Part shown: piece by piece, positions 16,465-24,734 of the stretch
How the letters are laid out: the number at the start of each line of letters is the position of its first letter
Numbering within the stretch: the stretch's first letter is position 1
Assembly: GCA_023416585.1 (NCBI GenBank)
Contig: JAEZHM010000042.1
Span: 62,001-126,000 of the forward strand
DNA: 64,000 nucleotides
Direction: 5' to 3'
Source: Bacillota bacterium
Lineage (GTDB): Bacteria > Bacillota > Clostridia > Christensenellales > Aristaeellaceae
The notes under the pieces: generated by a model
What the model was told of the DNA's origin: nothing
The model's database searches: none
Seen by the model: the letters and a program-made list of their open reading frames with translations, nothing else
Program-made: the position numbers and the translations under genes

Positions 16465-17745
16465 CTACACTCTTCTATACAGCATTTCTTCCCGCCGGGG
16501 ACCATTGGACACCATACGGATGGGGACGCCAATCTGTTTTTCCAGGAATGCCACATACCGCTTGCAGTTTTCGGGCAGCTGTTCATATTGACGTACGGTG
16601 CGTATGTCGCTCTCCCAGCCGGGAAGCACGGTGTACACGGGCCGGGCGCGCATAAGCCTTGGTGTGGTGGGGAATTGCTCGGTCTTTTCTCCTTCGATCT
16701 CATACGCAATGCATACGGGAATCTCCTTCAAATAGCCCAGCACATCCAGGTTGGTGAGCACCGCTTCCGTGCCGCCCTGCACCATCACGCCATAGCGTGT
16801 GGCCACCGCGTCGAACCACCCCACCCGGCGGGGCCGGCCGGTGGTAGCGCCGTATTCTCCGGCGTCGCCGCCGCGATTTCGCAATTCCACAGCCTCGTCG
16901 CCAAATAGTTCCGTTACAAAGGGGCCAGCTCCCACGCAGCTGGAGTAGGCTTTGGTTACGCAATAGATGTCCTTCATGTCCCAGGGCGGCACGCCTGCGC
17001 CCACCGTGCCAAACCCCGCCAGGGGCGAGGAGGATGTGGTGTAGGGATAGATGCCGTGGTCCGGATCACGCAGGGAACCCAACTGCCCTTCCAGCAGGAT
17101 GGTTTTACCTTCCTTCACCGCCTGATGAAGGTATACAGTAGTGTCGCACACCATAGGCCTTATCAGCCTGGCCAGCGACATATATGTTTCCACCAGCGAA
17201 TCCACATCAATGGGAGGCTTGCCGTACAGGTGGTCCAGCATGGGGTTTTTCAGGGAAGCCACGTTTTGAAGCTTCTCCCTGAGCATATTTTCATCGTAAA
17301 GCTGGCATACCTGAAGGCCTATTTTAAGATACTTGTCACCATAGAAAGGAGCGATGCCTGACTTGGTGCTGCCGAAGGATTTGCCTCCCAGCCGCTCCTC
17401 TTCGTACCTGTCAAAATCGATATGGTAGGGCATCATCACCTGCGCACGGTCGGAAATCAGCACTTTAGGCTTAGGCACGCCGCGGTCCACCAGGGTACTG
17501 AGTTCATGCAGCAGCGACTCAATGTTGAAGGCCACGCCAGGTCCGATGATGTTCACGATATGTTGATGAAACACGCCGGAGGGCAGCAAATGAAGTGCGA
17601 ACTTGCCGTATTCGTTGATGATGGTATGACCGGCGTTGGCACCGCCCTGAAAGCGGACCACAATGTCGCTCTTTTCCGCCAGCACGTCCGTCACTTTTCC
17701 CTTGCCCTCGTCTCCCCAGTTGGCGCCAACGATGGTGCGGATCAT
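16465..17745 (-). CDS. purA: Adenylosuccinate synthetase
   Basis: GTP-dependent first step from IMP to AMP, 426 residues. The P-loop region GANWGDEGKGK (residue 8) with catalytic Asp, and GGANAGHTI with the catalytic His (near 41), are intact. The IMP/GTP-binding segments TTGRPRRVGWFDAV (near 305) and VLTNLDVL follow. The length is normal. It has its own strong promoter (17815-17843), and its start codon follows GGAGGAG. It heads the run towards hisHF; purine and histidine pathways share AICAR, which gives a weak rationale for the grouping. Confidence 0.97.
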   Translation of the reverse strand: MIRTIVGANWGDEGKGKVTDVLAEKSDIVVRFQGGANAGHTIINEYGKFALHLLPSGVFHQHIVNIIGPGVAFNIESLLHELSTLVDRGVPKPKVLISDRAQVMMPYHIDFDRYEEERLGGKSFGSTKSGIAPFYGDKYLKIGLQVCQLYDENMLREKLQNVASLKNPMLDHLYGKPPIDVDSLVETYMSLARLIRPMVCDTTVYLHQAVKEGKTILLEGQLGSLRDPDHGIYPYTTSSSPLAGFGTVGAGVPPWDMKDIYCVTKAYSSCVGAGPFVTELFGDEAVELRNRGGDAGEYGATTGRPRRVGWFDAVATRYGVMVQGGTEAVLTNLDVLGYLKEIPVCIAYEIEGEKTEQFPTTPRLMRARPVYTVLPGWESDIRTVRQYEQLPENCKRYVAFLEKQIGVPIRMVSNGPRREEMLYRRV

Positions 17746-17800
17746 GAGGCTCCTCCTTCCGCCGCCGGCATCTTTGCAGGCAGCTTAAGGCGCATAGCAA

Positions 17801-17836
17801 AAGCGCCCTCACTTGTTATACAATACCAGGGCGCTT
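17801..17836 (-). terminator. Palindrome spanning the purA promoter / possible dapL terminator
   Basis: Perfect 9-bp arms AAGCGCCCT (17801-17809) and AGGGCGCTT (17828-17836), 18 bases apart. In dapL transcripts the hairpin is followed by TTTTGC, so it could end dapL. The same arms flank the -10 element of the purA promoter, so it could also be an operator. The two roles are not exclusive. Confidence 0.6.
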
Positions 17837-17843
17837 CTGTCAA
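17815..17843 (-). promoter_or_regulatory. Promoter of purA
   Basis: Minus-strand TTGACA (17843-17838), 17-base spacer, TATAAC (17820-17815). It overlaps the palindrome at 17801-17836, leaving about 65 bases of leader before purA. Confidence 0.8.
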
Positions 17844-17894
17844 GCGAACGGCAAGTATATGCCGTGCACTTTTTATTCGTCTTTTTTCGTCATT

Positions 17895-19121
17895 TTACAG
17901 GCTTTTTAGCCTTTCTGTGGCCCGTACCGTGTTTTCCCGGGTGTTGAAGGCGGTCAGGCGGAAGTAACCCTCGCCGCTGGGGCCAAAGCCGGAGCCCGGC
18001 GTGCCGACCAAATGAAACTTGGTAAGCAGAAGGTCGAAGAATTCCCAGGAGGTCATACCCTCCGGAGCCTTCAGCCAGATGTAAGGCGCGTCCACGCCGC
18101 CGAATACTTTCATTCCCTGGGCGACCAGCGCTTCCCTGATAATCTTCGCATTTTCCATGTAATAGGCGATGGTAGCCTTGATCTGCTTCTGCCCTTCCGG
18201 GGTATAGACAGCGGCTGCGCCAACCTGTACGGGGTAACTTACGCCGTTGAACTTGGTGGCCATGCGCCGCTTCCACAAGTCATTCAAGAATACCTTTTCC
18301 CCGCCTATTCCCAGGCCCTTGACTTCATGGGGCACCACAGTATATGCGCAGCGGGTGCCGGTAAATCCGGCCGTTTTGGAGAAGGAATTGCACTCAATGG
18401 CTACATCTTTAGCGCCTTCTATCTCATAGATAGACAGGGGGATGTTGGGCCGCGTCACATAAGCACGATAGGCAGAATCATAGATGATAAGGCTTCCGTT
18501 CTCCCTGGCGTAATCCACAAACACTTTAAGCTGCTCCCGGGTGAGCGTAGTGCCCGTAGGATTATTGGGATAACACAGGTAGATCACATCCACCGGCTCC
18601 TTGGGAAGCGAGGGCACAAAGCCGTTTCCTTCGTTGCAGGCAAGGTATGTAAGATTGGTCCATCTCCCGTCCTTACCATAATCCCCCGCCCGGCCCGCCA
18701 TGGCGTTGCTGTCCACATACACGGGATATACGGGATCTGTAACGGCTACGCGGCAGTCAACGGAAAACAGCTCCTGTATGTTGCCCACATCGCACTTGGC
18801 CCCATCGGAAATGAATACCTCGTCAAACGTAAGTGAAACGCCTCTTGAGGCATAATCGCTCTCCAGTATGGCGTTCACCAGAAAATCGTATCCGAAATCC
18901 GGGCCATAGCCGCGGAAGGTTCGGGCATCAGCCATTTCATCCACCGCCTTGTGCATGGCGGTTATCACAGCAGGGCACAGAGGCTGGGTCACATCCCCAA
19001 TGCCAAGGCGAATGATGTCCGCCTTGGGGTTTTCTGCCTGAAATGCTTTTACCCGCCTTGCAATCTCCGCGAAAAGGTAGGAGCCAGGCAGCTTTTGATA
19101 GTTTTCATTGATGCGCAGCAT
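17895..19121 (-). CDS. dapL: LL-diaminopimelate aminotransferase
   Basis: PLP enzyme converting tetrahydrodipicolinate directly to LL-diaminopimelate, bypassing the acylated intermediates; 408 residues. It opens with the DapL-typical INENYQKLPGSYLF and IRLGIGDVTQPL. PLP contacts are YPNNPTGT (near residue 182), YDSAYRAY (near 211) and the Schiff-base lysine in NSFSKTAGFTGTR (near 248). The length is typical. It lies 27 bases after dapF. With asd, dapA, dapB and dapF in the same window, the route to meso-diaminopimelate is complete. Confidence 0.97.
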   Translation of the reverse strand: MLRINENYQKLPGSYLFAEIARRVKAFQAENPKADIIRLGIGDVTQPLCPAVITAMHKAVDEMADARTFRGYGPDFGYDFLVNAILESDYASRGVSLTFDEVFISDGAKCDVGNIQELFSVDCRVAVTDPVYPVYVDSNAMAGRAGDYGKDGRWTNLTYLACNEGNGFVPSLPKEPVDVIYLCYPNNPTGTTLTREQLKVFVDYARENGSLIIYDSAYRAYVTRPNIPLSIYEIEGAKDVAIECNSFSKTAGFTGTRCAYTVVPHEVKGLGIGGEKVFLNDLWKRRMATKFNGVSYPVQVGAAAVYTPEGQKQIKATIAYYMENAKIIREALVAQGMKVFGGVDAPYIWLKAPEGMTSWEFFDLLLTKFHLVGTPGSGFGPSGEGYFRLTAFNTRENTVRATERLKSL

Positions 19122-19148
19122 AAGTCAGCCTCCTTGTTGCTTTTGTAT

Positions 19149-19982
19149 TCACACCAGCCAGTTTCCGTCAAACACAAACTCCGCCGGCCCTTCCTGATAT
19201 ACATGGTTATCCCCGGCGGACCACTCTACAGTAAGGTCTCCGCCCAAAAGTGTAAGTGTGGCCTGGCGGCCAGCACGACCCCGCAAAACCGACGCAACCA
19301 GCGACGCGCAAGCCCCGGTGCCACAGGCCATCGTCTCTCCCGAGCCCCGTTCCCACACTCGCATTTGTATCAAATCCCTGCGTATGACCTTTACAAACTC
19401 CACATTGGTGCGCTGGGGAAAGAGGGAATGATTTTCAATGGCCGGTCCCACTGCGGGAAGGTTTACAAGGTCCGGTTCCTCCACGAATATAACGGCGTGG
19501 GGATTGCCCATGCTGACGCATGTGATTTGATATGTATGCCCCGCAGCTTGTATGCGGTGGTCCAGCACCATTTCGCCCGGCAAATCCACAGGGATAAGCC
19601 TTGGGTTCAATTCCGGCGAGCCCATATCCACCCGCACCTTGGAAACCTTGCCGTTATCCACGGTAAGCTTCAAAGGCCGAAGCCCGCTAAGTGTGCGCAG
19701 TATGATTTCCGTTTTATTGGTCATACCCCGTTCATACACATACTTTCCGATGCATCGGGATGCGTTGCCGCACATCTGCGCCTCGCTTCCGTCGGCGTTG
19801 AATATCCGCATCCCGAAATCCGCCGTGTCGCTGGGCTCCAATAGTACCAGCCCGTCCGCACCCACGCCGAAGTGGGGCTTGCTCATTAAAATGGCCATCT
19901 CCCTTGGGTCTGCCACCGACTCCTCAAAACAGTTCACATAAATATAGTCATTACCTATTCCGTGCATCTTGGTAAACCGCAT
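19149..19982 (-). CDS. dapF: Diaminopimelate epimerase
   Basis: Cofactor-free racemase giving meso-diaminopimelate, 277 residues. The two catalytic cysteines are in AQMCGNASRC (near residue 75) and MACGTGACAS (near 219), each in its conserved context. It opens with MRFTKMHGIGNDYIYV. The first gene of dapF-dapL. A TATAAT lies upstream on the minus strand (near 20030) but I see no convincing -35. No riboswitch is visible here, unlike asd-dapAB. Confidence 0.97.
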   Translation of the reverse strand: MRFTKMHGIGNDYIYVNCFEESVADPREMAILMSKPHFGVGADGLVLLEPSDTADFGMRIFNADGSEAQMCGNASRCIGKYVYERGMTNKTEIILRTLSGLRPLKLTVDNGKVSKVRVDMGSPELNPRLIPVDLPGEMVLDHRIQAAGHTYQITCVSMGNPHAVIFVEEPDLVNLPAVGPAIENHSLFPQRTNVEFVKVIRRDLIQMRVWERGSGETMACGTGACASLVASVLRGRAGRQATLTLLGGDLTVEWSAGDNHVYQEGPAEFVFDGNWLV

Positions 19983-20115
19983 AATACCCGCTCCTTCTTC
20001 GCGGAATTGCAGGGATGATTAAATCGTATTATATGAGAAAGTCAGAAAAACTTCCACAGTCAGTGAAAAAGATGTAAAATTGTCATGTAATTGCAATAAA
20101 TTGTTAAGGTTATTA

Positions 20116-20144
20116 TTGACGAATGTTTGTCCCAATTCTATAAT
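20116..20144 (+). promoter_or_regulatory. Promoter of the phosphodiester glycosidase gene
   Basis: TTGACG (20116-20121), 17-base spacer, TATAAT (20139-20144), about 40 bases before the start codon. Confidence 0.8.
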
Positions 20145-20191
20145 AATGGGACGGTCCACGGCATATACCTTGTCCAAGGAGGTGCGGATGC

Positions 20192-21145
20192 ATGCGGTTG
20201 ATTCGAAAGTTTGCCATCCTTGTGGTGGCGGCGCTTCTGCTATTACCAATAGATTCCGCTTTGGTGGAGGAATCACAATCTCAAACGGGAGCAGCCAACG
20301 CTCCGGCCTTTGATCCTGTGAAGGAAGCCGGATACCTGCCCGAGGGCATGGAACCTTATATCATAAACGATTGGGAGAAGGGCTCCTGGATGTACATCAC
20401 CCAGGACCTGAGAGTGGAAATCACCCGCTACCGCCGCGACACACCCACAAAACTGGTATGGTATATCGCCGACATCCGCAGCGAAAGCGAGCCGATGCGC
20501 ACCATAACATTAAATAAGGAACATCCCGGCCGCACCAACGGCACGCCGGAGGCCATGGCCATTAATCACAAGGTAGTCTACGCCCAGAACGGCGACTTTT
20601 ACTCCTACCGTGTAGCCAACAACAAACGCACCGGCATCATTATCAGAAATGGCGAAATCATCTACAGCAAAACGTATAATAAACCTACTCTGGCATTGCC
20701 CAGTCTGGATACAGCCGCCTTCTTCCCCAATGGAGATATGAAGGTGTATGAGTCTTACGAGCACAGCGCCCAGGAGTATATCGACATGGGAGCCACGGAG
20801 GTGCTTTCCTTCGGTCCTATCTTGCTTAGGGATAGCATCATCAACCCGGATATGTACACCAACTTCACCCATGAGGAACCCCGCAGCGCCATCGGCATCA
20901 TTGAGCCGGGCCACTACATCGGCATGCTGGTGGAAGGCCGCACCGACTTTTCCGCTGGCTGCGGCCTGAAGTTCCTGGCGGAAACATTCTACGACTTGGG
21001 CTGCACCGACGCACTTAACCTGGACGGCGGCGGCACCTCCGCCATGGTGTTCATGGGCAAAAGCGTGGAGCTTGGCAGCGGTCAGGGCGTTTCCGAAAAT
21101 GCCCGGGCCATTCCGGATATCCTGGCCATCGGCACTTATGAATAA
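20192..21145 (+). CDS. Secreted phosphodiester glycosidase family protein (NAGPA domain)
   Basis: 317 residues. It has an N-terminal signal peptide (RLIRKFAILVVAALLLLP) and then one NAGPA-type domain, named for the enzyme that uncovers mannose-6-phosphate by cleaving GlcNAc from a phosphodiester. Family hallmarks: NGDFYSYR near residue 132, FGPILLRD near 210, PRSAIGI near 230 and the C-terminal LNLDGGGTSAMVF near 280, with the conserved Asp-Gly-Gly-Gly. In bacteria such proteins act on wall or exopolysaccharide phosphodiesters. The start follows AAGGAGGTG. The threonine-aldolase-like gene follows after 18 bases and shares the terminator at 22228. Confidence 0.9.
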   Translation: MRLIRKFAILVVAALLLLPIDSALVEESQSQTGAANAPAFDPVKEAGYLPEGMEPYIINDWEKGSWMYITQDLRVEITRYRRDTPTKLVWYIADIRSESEPMRTITLNKEHPGRTNGTPEAMAINHKVVYAQNGDFYSYRVANNKRTGIIIRNGEIIYSKTYNKPTLALPSLDTAAFFPNGDMKVYESYEHSAQEYIDMGATEVLSFGPILLRDSIINPDMYTNFTHEEPRSAIGIIEPGHYIGMLVEGRTDFSAGCGLKFLAETFYDLGCTDALNLDGGGTSAMVFMGKSVELGSGQGVSENARAIPDILAIGTYE

Positions 21146-21163
21146 TAAAAAGGCGGCGCACAA

Positions 21164-22195
21164 ATGATCCTGTTCTGCAGCGACTATCAGGAAGGGGCCC
21201 ATCCCGCGATACTGGAAAAGCTCAACTCCATCAACTTTATGCAGTACCCCGGTTATGGAACGGATGAACTATGTCTTCAGGCAGCGGAACTGATCAAAGA
21301 AAAATGCCATTGCCCCCATGCCGACGTGCATTTTCTGGTGGGCGGCACGCAGACCAACACCACTGTGATCTCAGCAGCGCTGCGCCCGCACCAGGGCGTA
21401 TTGTGTGCCCATACCGGTCACATAAGCGTTCATGAAACGGGCGCCATCGAAGCCACCGGTCATAAGGTGCTGGCTGTGAATAGCCCTGACGGGAAGATCA
21501 CCGCCGAACAGGTGGAAAGGGAAGTGACCCTGCAGGCCGATTTTGAGCATACCGTCAAGCCAGGCATGGTCTATATTTCCTTCTCCACGGAAGTGGGCAC
21601 CCTCTATACTTTGGCTGAGCTTACGGCACTTCGGCAAGTCTGCGATAAACACCGCCTGTATCTGTTCCTGGATGGCGCGCGCCTGGGCTATGGCCTGTGC
21701 GGGGAAGGCAATGATATCTCCCTGCCCGACATTGCAAGGCTATGCGATGTATTCTATATCGGCGGCACCAAGGTGGGTGCGCTTTTCGGTGAAGCGGTCG
21801 TCATCGTAAACCCGGCCCTAAAGCCCGATTTCCGCTACTTCATCAAGCAGCGGGGCGGGATGCTTGCCAAGGGTTGGCTGCTGGGCGTACAGTTTTTGAC
21901 TCTCTTTGAGGGAGACCTGTATACTTCCATCGCTGCACATGCCCACTGTATGGCCATGTTGGTAAGGGATGCGCTGCGCCGCATGAATGTTCCTTTCCTT
22001 GTGGAATCCCCCACCAACCAGCAGTTCCCCATCCTGCCGGATGAAGTCCTGAAAAAGCTGTCGGACAAGTACGCCTTCTCCTTTCAGGAAAAGACCGATG
22101 AAAACCATACCGCCGTGCGCATATGCACCTCCTGGGCAACCAGAGAGGAAGACGTGCTGGCACTGATACAGGACTTAGGAAACGCTGTTAGCTAA
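21164..22195 (+). CDS. Threonine aldolase / beta-eliminating lyase family PLP enzyme
   Basis: 343 residues, fold-type I PLP enzyme. The opening FCSDYQEGAHP, the GYGTDELC segment, the cofactor-binding GGTQTNT (near residue 60), the His of AHTGHISVHETGA, the Asp of FLDGARLGYG (near 166) and the Schiff-base lysine of IGGTKVGALF (near 200) fit L-threonine/allo-threonine aldolases and related lyases. The likely reaction is cleavage of a beta-hydroxy amino acid to glycine and an aldehyde. Co-transcribed with the upstream glycosidase by position; no metabolic link is obvious. Confidence 0.9.
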   Translation: MILFCSDYQEGAHPAILEKLNSINFMQYPGYGTDELCLQAAELIKEKCHCPHADVHFLVGGTQTNTTVISAALRPHQGVLCAHTGHISVHETGAIEATGHKVLAVNSPDGKITAEQVEREVTLQADFEHTVKPGMVYISFSTEVGTLYTLAELTALRQVCDKHRLYLFLDGARLGYGLCGEGNDISLPDIARLCDVFYIGGTKVGALFGEAVVIVNPALKPDFRYFIKQRGGMLAKGWLLGVQFLTLFEGDLYTSIAAHAHCMAMLVRDALRRMNVPFLVESPTNQQFPILPDEVLKKLSDKYAFSFQEKTDENHTAVRICTSWATREEDVLALIQDLGNAVS

Positions 22196-22227
22196 TACAA
22201 TTCCAAAACATAAATGCACCGATGGAT

Positions 22228-22264
22228 ACGGCGGCGGCGGGGGCTTGCTCCCACCGCCGTTTTC
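22228..22264 (+). terminator. Terminator of the glycosidase-aldolase operon
   Basis: ACGGCGG (22228-22234) pairs with CCGCCGT (22254-22260), with an inner GGG/CCC extension, followed by TTTT. Confidence 0.75.
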
Positions 22265-22500
22265 AGGTCATTCTCGCCCTGCGTCGCTGCTTCGGGACAT
22301 TTTGTCTAGAAGTCCCGCCCGGATTTCCCCTCCTGTTCCTTGGAGGAGGCCGGGGGCGCGGGGGCAGAGCCACCGCAAAAAGCTACCGGCTGCCGCCGAT
22401 CCAACGGTGCCGGTTTTGCCGTACAATGGCGCGGACGGAAACGGGAGCGGGAGCTTTGCTCATGTTCCCCGTTTTCGGCAGAGCCGTGACACGGCAAAAA

Positions 22501-22572
22501 TCCAGCCAGTCAAGGGTTTAAGAGTGGAGATTTTGCGTTAGCAAAATACTATCCGGCCCTTGACTGGCTGGA
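22501..22572. repeat. Nested inverted repeat in the element remnant
   Basis: Perfect 16-bp outer arms TCCAGCCAGTCAAGGG (22501-22516) and its complement (22557-22572), with an inner hairpin ATTTTGC-GTTA-GCAAAAT between them. It could be a structured RNA, a transfer-origin relic or a terminator of the lost element. Confidence 0.75.
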
Positions 22573-22639
22573 TAGGCGTAGCGGCTCTCTTTTGAGCAAC
22601 CCACTAGACAAATTCCAATTTGTCGACTTCGCGTTGTGC

Positions 22640-23116
22640 TTATACTGCGAACATGTTGATTACTTTAAGTAACTCGCTAACATCGACTTCCTTATCAAAG
22701 TAAAAACAAATACAGAGAGTAGATTCCTCGCTTTTATGAATGTTATTTACGATATCTGAAATGTCAATCTGCTCGTTATATATGTCGCTGAGATAGTTTT
22801 CCGCACCATAGACTTCAAACAAGTATGTACTTGCGAGTTGCGTATAATCCAGATTAAGCGCCATTTCCTTTGTCAGTTTTATTTCAAGCCAAATAGAATC
22901 AACATCAACTCCTATATCTCCCAAATTTTCCAATAAAATAACAGGTATGGGAAAATACTCTGTAATAAAAGTATTGTTATGTTTAACAGAATGATTGTTG
23001 AAAAATCCGCCTGCCATTTTTATTTCCGTTTCTTTTAAGCTCTTGCATAGTTCGTTATACTTTTCCCAAAGAGGTAAATAAACTTTATTAAGATAATCGA
23101 ACACTTCCATATCCAT
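22640..23116 (-). CDS. Hypothetical protein, AT-rich passenger of the element
   Basis: 158 residues, acidic, no signal peptide or membrane segment. I do not recognise the family. It opens MDMEVFDYLNKVYLPLWEKYNELCKSL (read from 23116) and has alternating hydrophobic strands in the second half, with a C-terminal block on the pattern CICFYFDKEVD. Base composition is clearly AT-richer than the flanking genes, which marks it as acquired. A 51-codon tail of another gene ends 13 bases upstream in the same direction (23130-23294). Small acidic proteins placed behind another short gene in such islands are often immunity proteins, but there is no direct evidence. No good ribosome site is visible. Confidence 0.6.
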   Translation of the reverse strand: MDMEVFDYLNKVYLPLWEKYNELCKSLKETEIKMAGGFFNNHSVKHNNTFITEYFPIPVILLENLGDIGVDVDSIWLEIKLTKEMALNLDYTQLASTYLFEVYGAENYLSDIYNEQIDISDIVNNIHKSEESTLCICFYFDKEVDVSELLKVINMFAV

Positions 23117-23129
23117 CTTATCTTAATCT

Positions 23130-23294
23130 TTAAAACCAATCGACAAATTCCTGTTTGCTGCATTTGTTATCAAACTCAACATTACCAAAAAAGCTTATCA
23201 TTTTCGTTTCTTCTTGCGCTTCTTTGCCCGAATACTCAAGTGCTTGGATTTTCCTAACACCCGTATCATCACCTGAAATTCTTCCGCTGTCAGT
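23130..23294 (-). pseudogene. C-terminal fragment of an unrecognised gene
   Basis: An open minus-strand frame of about 54 codons without a start codon context, ending in a TAA 13 bases before the next gene. The peptide contains GVRKIQALEYSGKEAQEE and ends CSKQEFVDWF. AT-rich like its downstream neighbour. It abuts the broken XRE gene at about 23300, so its 5' part was probably lost in the same rearrangement. Function unknown. Confidence 0.45.
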
Positions 23295-23303
23295 TTAGCT
23301 GGT

Positions 23304-23444
23304 ATGGCTTATGTCATTATAGTCCTCTGTTTCATAGTTGCCCAAAGCGGATTTGGAAGTGCCCGTACGCTATTCCAACTGCTCCAGCGTCAGGCCCTGC
23401 TCCACCCGTAAATCCTTAAGCTTCTCCTGTATTGTCAAGGTCAT
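23304..23444 (-). pseudogene. XRE-family regulator fragment with in-frame stop
   Basis: Minus-strand frame opening MTLTIQEKLKDLRVEQG, followed by LTLEQLE, then a TAG, then RTGTSKSALGNYE and DISH. This follows the helix-turn-helix of the XRE regulators common in Tn1549-like elements, where the stop position is normally a sense codon. Similarity ends at about 23304, where unrelated AT-rich sequence begins. A GGAG site lies far upstream. It is clearly inactive as a repressor. Confidence 0.75.
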
Positions 23445-23593
23445 ATTGATAGCCGTATTCTCCTTTCTCCGTCTCGGTTATCTGCTTGCCCCAATTATAC
23501 CATACCTTTCCACAGGCATGGAATTTTTTCATTTTCAGGCTGTTTTCCAACCTTGTGGATATTGCGCAGGACAGGGAGAACGGAGGATACCCA

Positions 23594-23995
23594 ATGAGAG
23601 ATAAACTAAATCCAATCGAGCGCAGACCGGACGGCTCCTTGCCCCACATGACGCCGGGACAGCGCGGGCGAGCCAACACCCTCATTCGCCGGGAGTGTTG
23701 CAACCATGGCAACGGCAACTGCATTTTGCTGGACGATGGGGAGGAATGTGTCTGTGTCCAGAGCATTTCCCACTCGGTCAACTACAAGTGGTTCCGATGG
23801 GCGGTCTTGCCGCTGGACAAGACGCTGGAAACGGAGCTATTCCATAACGACAGCCTGAAGCGGTGCAACCTGTGCGGGGCGGCTTTCGTCTCCGGCTCCA
23901 ACCGAGCGAAATACTGTGAAGCTTGTGCGGAAGAAGTGCACAGGAAGCAGAAGAACGCCAGCAGCAGGAGCAAACGGAACAAAACGGACAATTAG
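23594..23995 (+). CDS. Cys-rich VLP domain protein of conjugative elements
   Basis: 133 residues, starting after CGGAGG. It carries the family pattern: TPGQRGRANTLIRRECCN, then CILLDDGEECVCVQSIS, VLPLD, and a C-terminal CNLCG-AAF / YCEACA zinc-ribbon-like pair of CxxC motifs. Such proteins are standard cargo next to the relaxase gene in Tn1549-type elements; their role is unknown, with DNA or RNA binding likely from the cysteine clusters. It appears intact even though its neighbours are broken. It reads towards the relaxase fragment, as in the parental elements. Confidence 0.85.
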   Translation: MRDKLNPIERRPDGSLPHMTPGQRGRANTLIRRECCNHGNGNCILLDDGEECVCVQSISHSVNYKWFRWAVLPLDKTLETELFHNDSLKRCNLCGAAFVSGSNRAKYCEACAEEVHRKQKNASSRSKRNKTDN

Positions 23996-24116
23996 GGTCT
24001 GAAAAAGCCCGGCATTACAAGGTTTTTCGAGACTGTTTCGGGGTGGGCGGTATGTTTGTACCTCCACCCCTCGAAACAGGCTTCTAACCGCATACAGGAG
24101 GGAGGATTGATAGGTT

Positions 24117-24402
24117 TTGCCGCAACACGCCATTCTACGCTTTGAAAAGCACAAGGGCAACCCGGCAAGGCCGCTGGAAGCCCACCGCGAACGACAGAAA
24201 GAACAGTACGCCAGCAACCCATATTGACACAAGCCGGAGCAAGTACAATTTCCATATCGAAAAGCCGGAGAGCTGCTATTACCACTTTATCCAAAGCCGC
24301 ATTGAACAGGCCGGATGCAGGACACGCAAGGACAGCACCCGGTTTGTGGATACCCTGATAACCGCCAGCCCCGAGTGGCAGAGGTCGGAAAACGGGAAGT
24401 AA
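24117..24402 (+). pseudogene. MobV/Pre-type relaxase, frameshifted N-terminal fragment
   Basis: From a TTG at 24117 the frame reads LPQHAILRFEKHKGNPARP, then HRERQKEQYASNP and stops. The +1 frame from about 24211 continues IDTSRSKYNFHIEKPE, YYHFIQSRIEQAGCRTRKDS and RFVDTLITASPEW, ending at 24402. Together this is the start of a plasmid-recombination/mobilisation relaxase, which would normally run for several hundred residues more, including the HxDExxPHLH-type metal site. That part is missing, so no relaxase activity is expected. A GGAGGGAGG site precedes it. Confidence 0.85.
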
Positions 24403-24414
24403 GGTTTGACAACA

Positions 24415-24443
24415 TTGATTTGCAGGGCTGCCGGCGGTATAAT
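24415..24443 (+). promoter_or_regulatory. Promoter of the recombinase remnant
   Basis: TTGATT (24415-24420), 17-base spacer, TATAAT (24438-24443). Confidence 0.6.
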
Positions 24444-24455
24444 TATATTGTCAGC

Positions 24456-24486
24456 AGCTCCGTTTCTTTTTTAAAGAAAAGGAGCT
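24456..24486 (+). promoter_or_regulatory. Leader hairpin masking the recombinase ribosome site
   Basis: AGCTCC (24456-24461) pairs with GGAGCT (24481-24486), and the bases between form TTTCTTT / AAAGAAA. The stem contains the AAGGAG ribosome site of the ATG at 24493, so translation would be restrained unless the hairpin opens. Confidence 0.6.
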
Positions 24487-24492
24487 ACGAAA

Positions 24493-24729
24493 ATGAACAG
24501 CAGAATAGATGCCATTTATGCAAGACAATCTGTGGACAAAAAAGATTTTATCTCCATTGAAAGCCAGATTGAGTTTTGCAAATGCAGAATATTATCCGCC
24601 ACACCGTTACCCTGTGTACTCCCTTGTAAACTGTACTTTACATACAACGAAGCATTAAAGTCTTGGTTTATTATAAGAATCCTTCCAAAGGAATTTATCC
24701 CTTTTGAATCCATTCTTCAGAATAAATAG
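24493..24729 (+). pseudogene. Large serine recombinase, internally deleted remnant
   Basis: The first 32 residues (MNSRIDAIYARQSVDKK, then SIESQIEF) are the start of a TndX/Tn1549-type serine recombinase, including the catalytic serine in ARQS. From about residue 33 the sequence diverges (CRILSATPLPCVL onward) and the frame ends at residue 78, just before a strong terminator. The usual length is over 500 residues. The simplest reading is one large internal deletion that joined the 5' end to downstream sequence. It keeps a promoter, ribosome site and terminator, so a short peptide could still be made, but it cannot recombine DNA. Confidence 0.75.
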
Positions 24730-24734
24730 CAGAA

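Noticed and set aside
22222..22541. Overlapping 98-99 codon frames in the GC-rich part of the element scar
   Set aside because: Arg/Pro/Ala-rich, begin inside the upstream terminator and end in the nested inverted repeat; no recognised motif.
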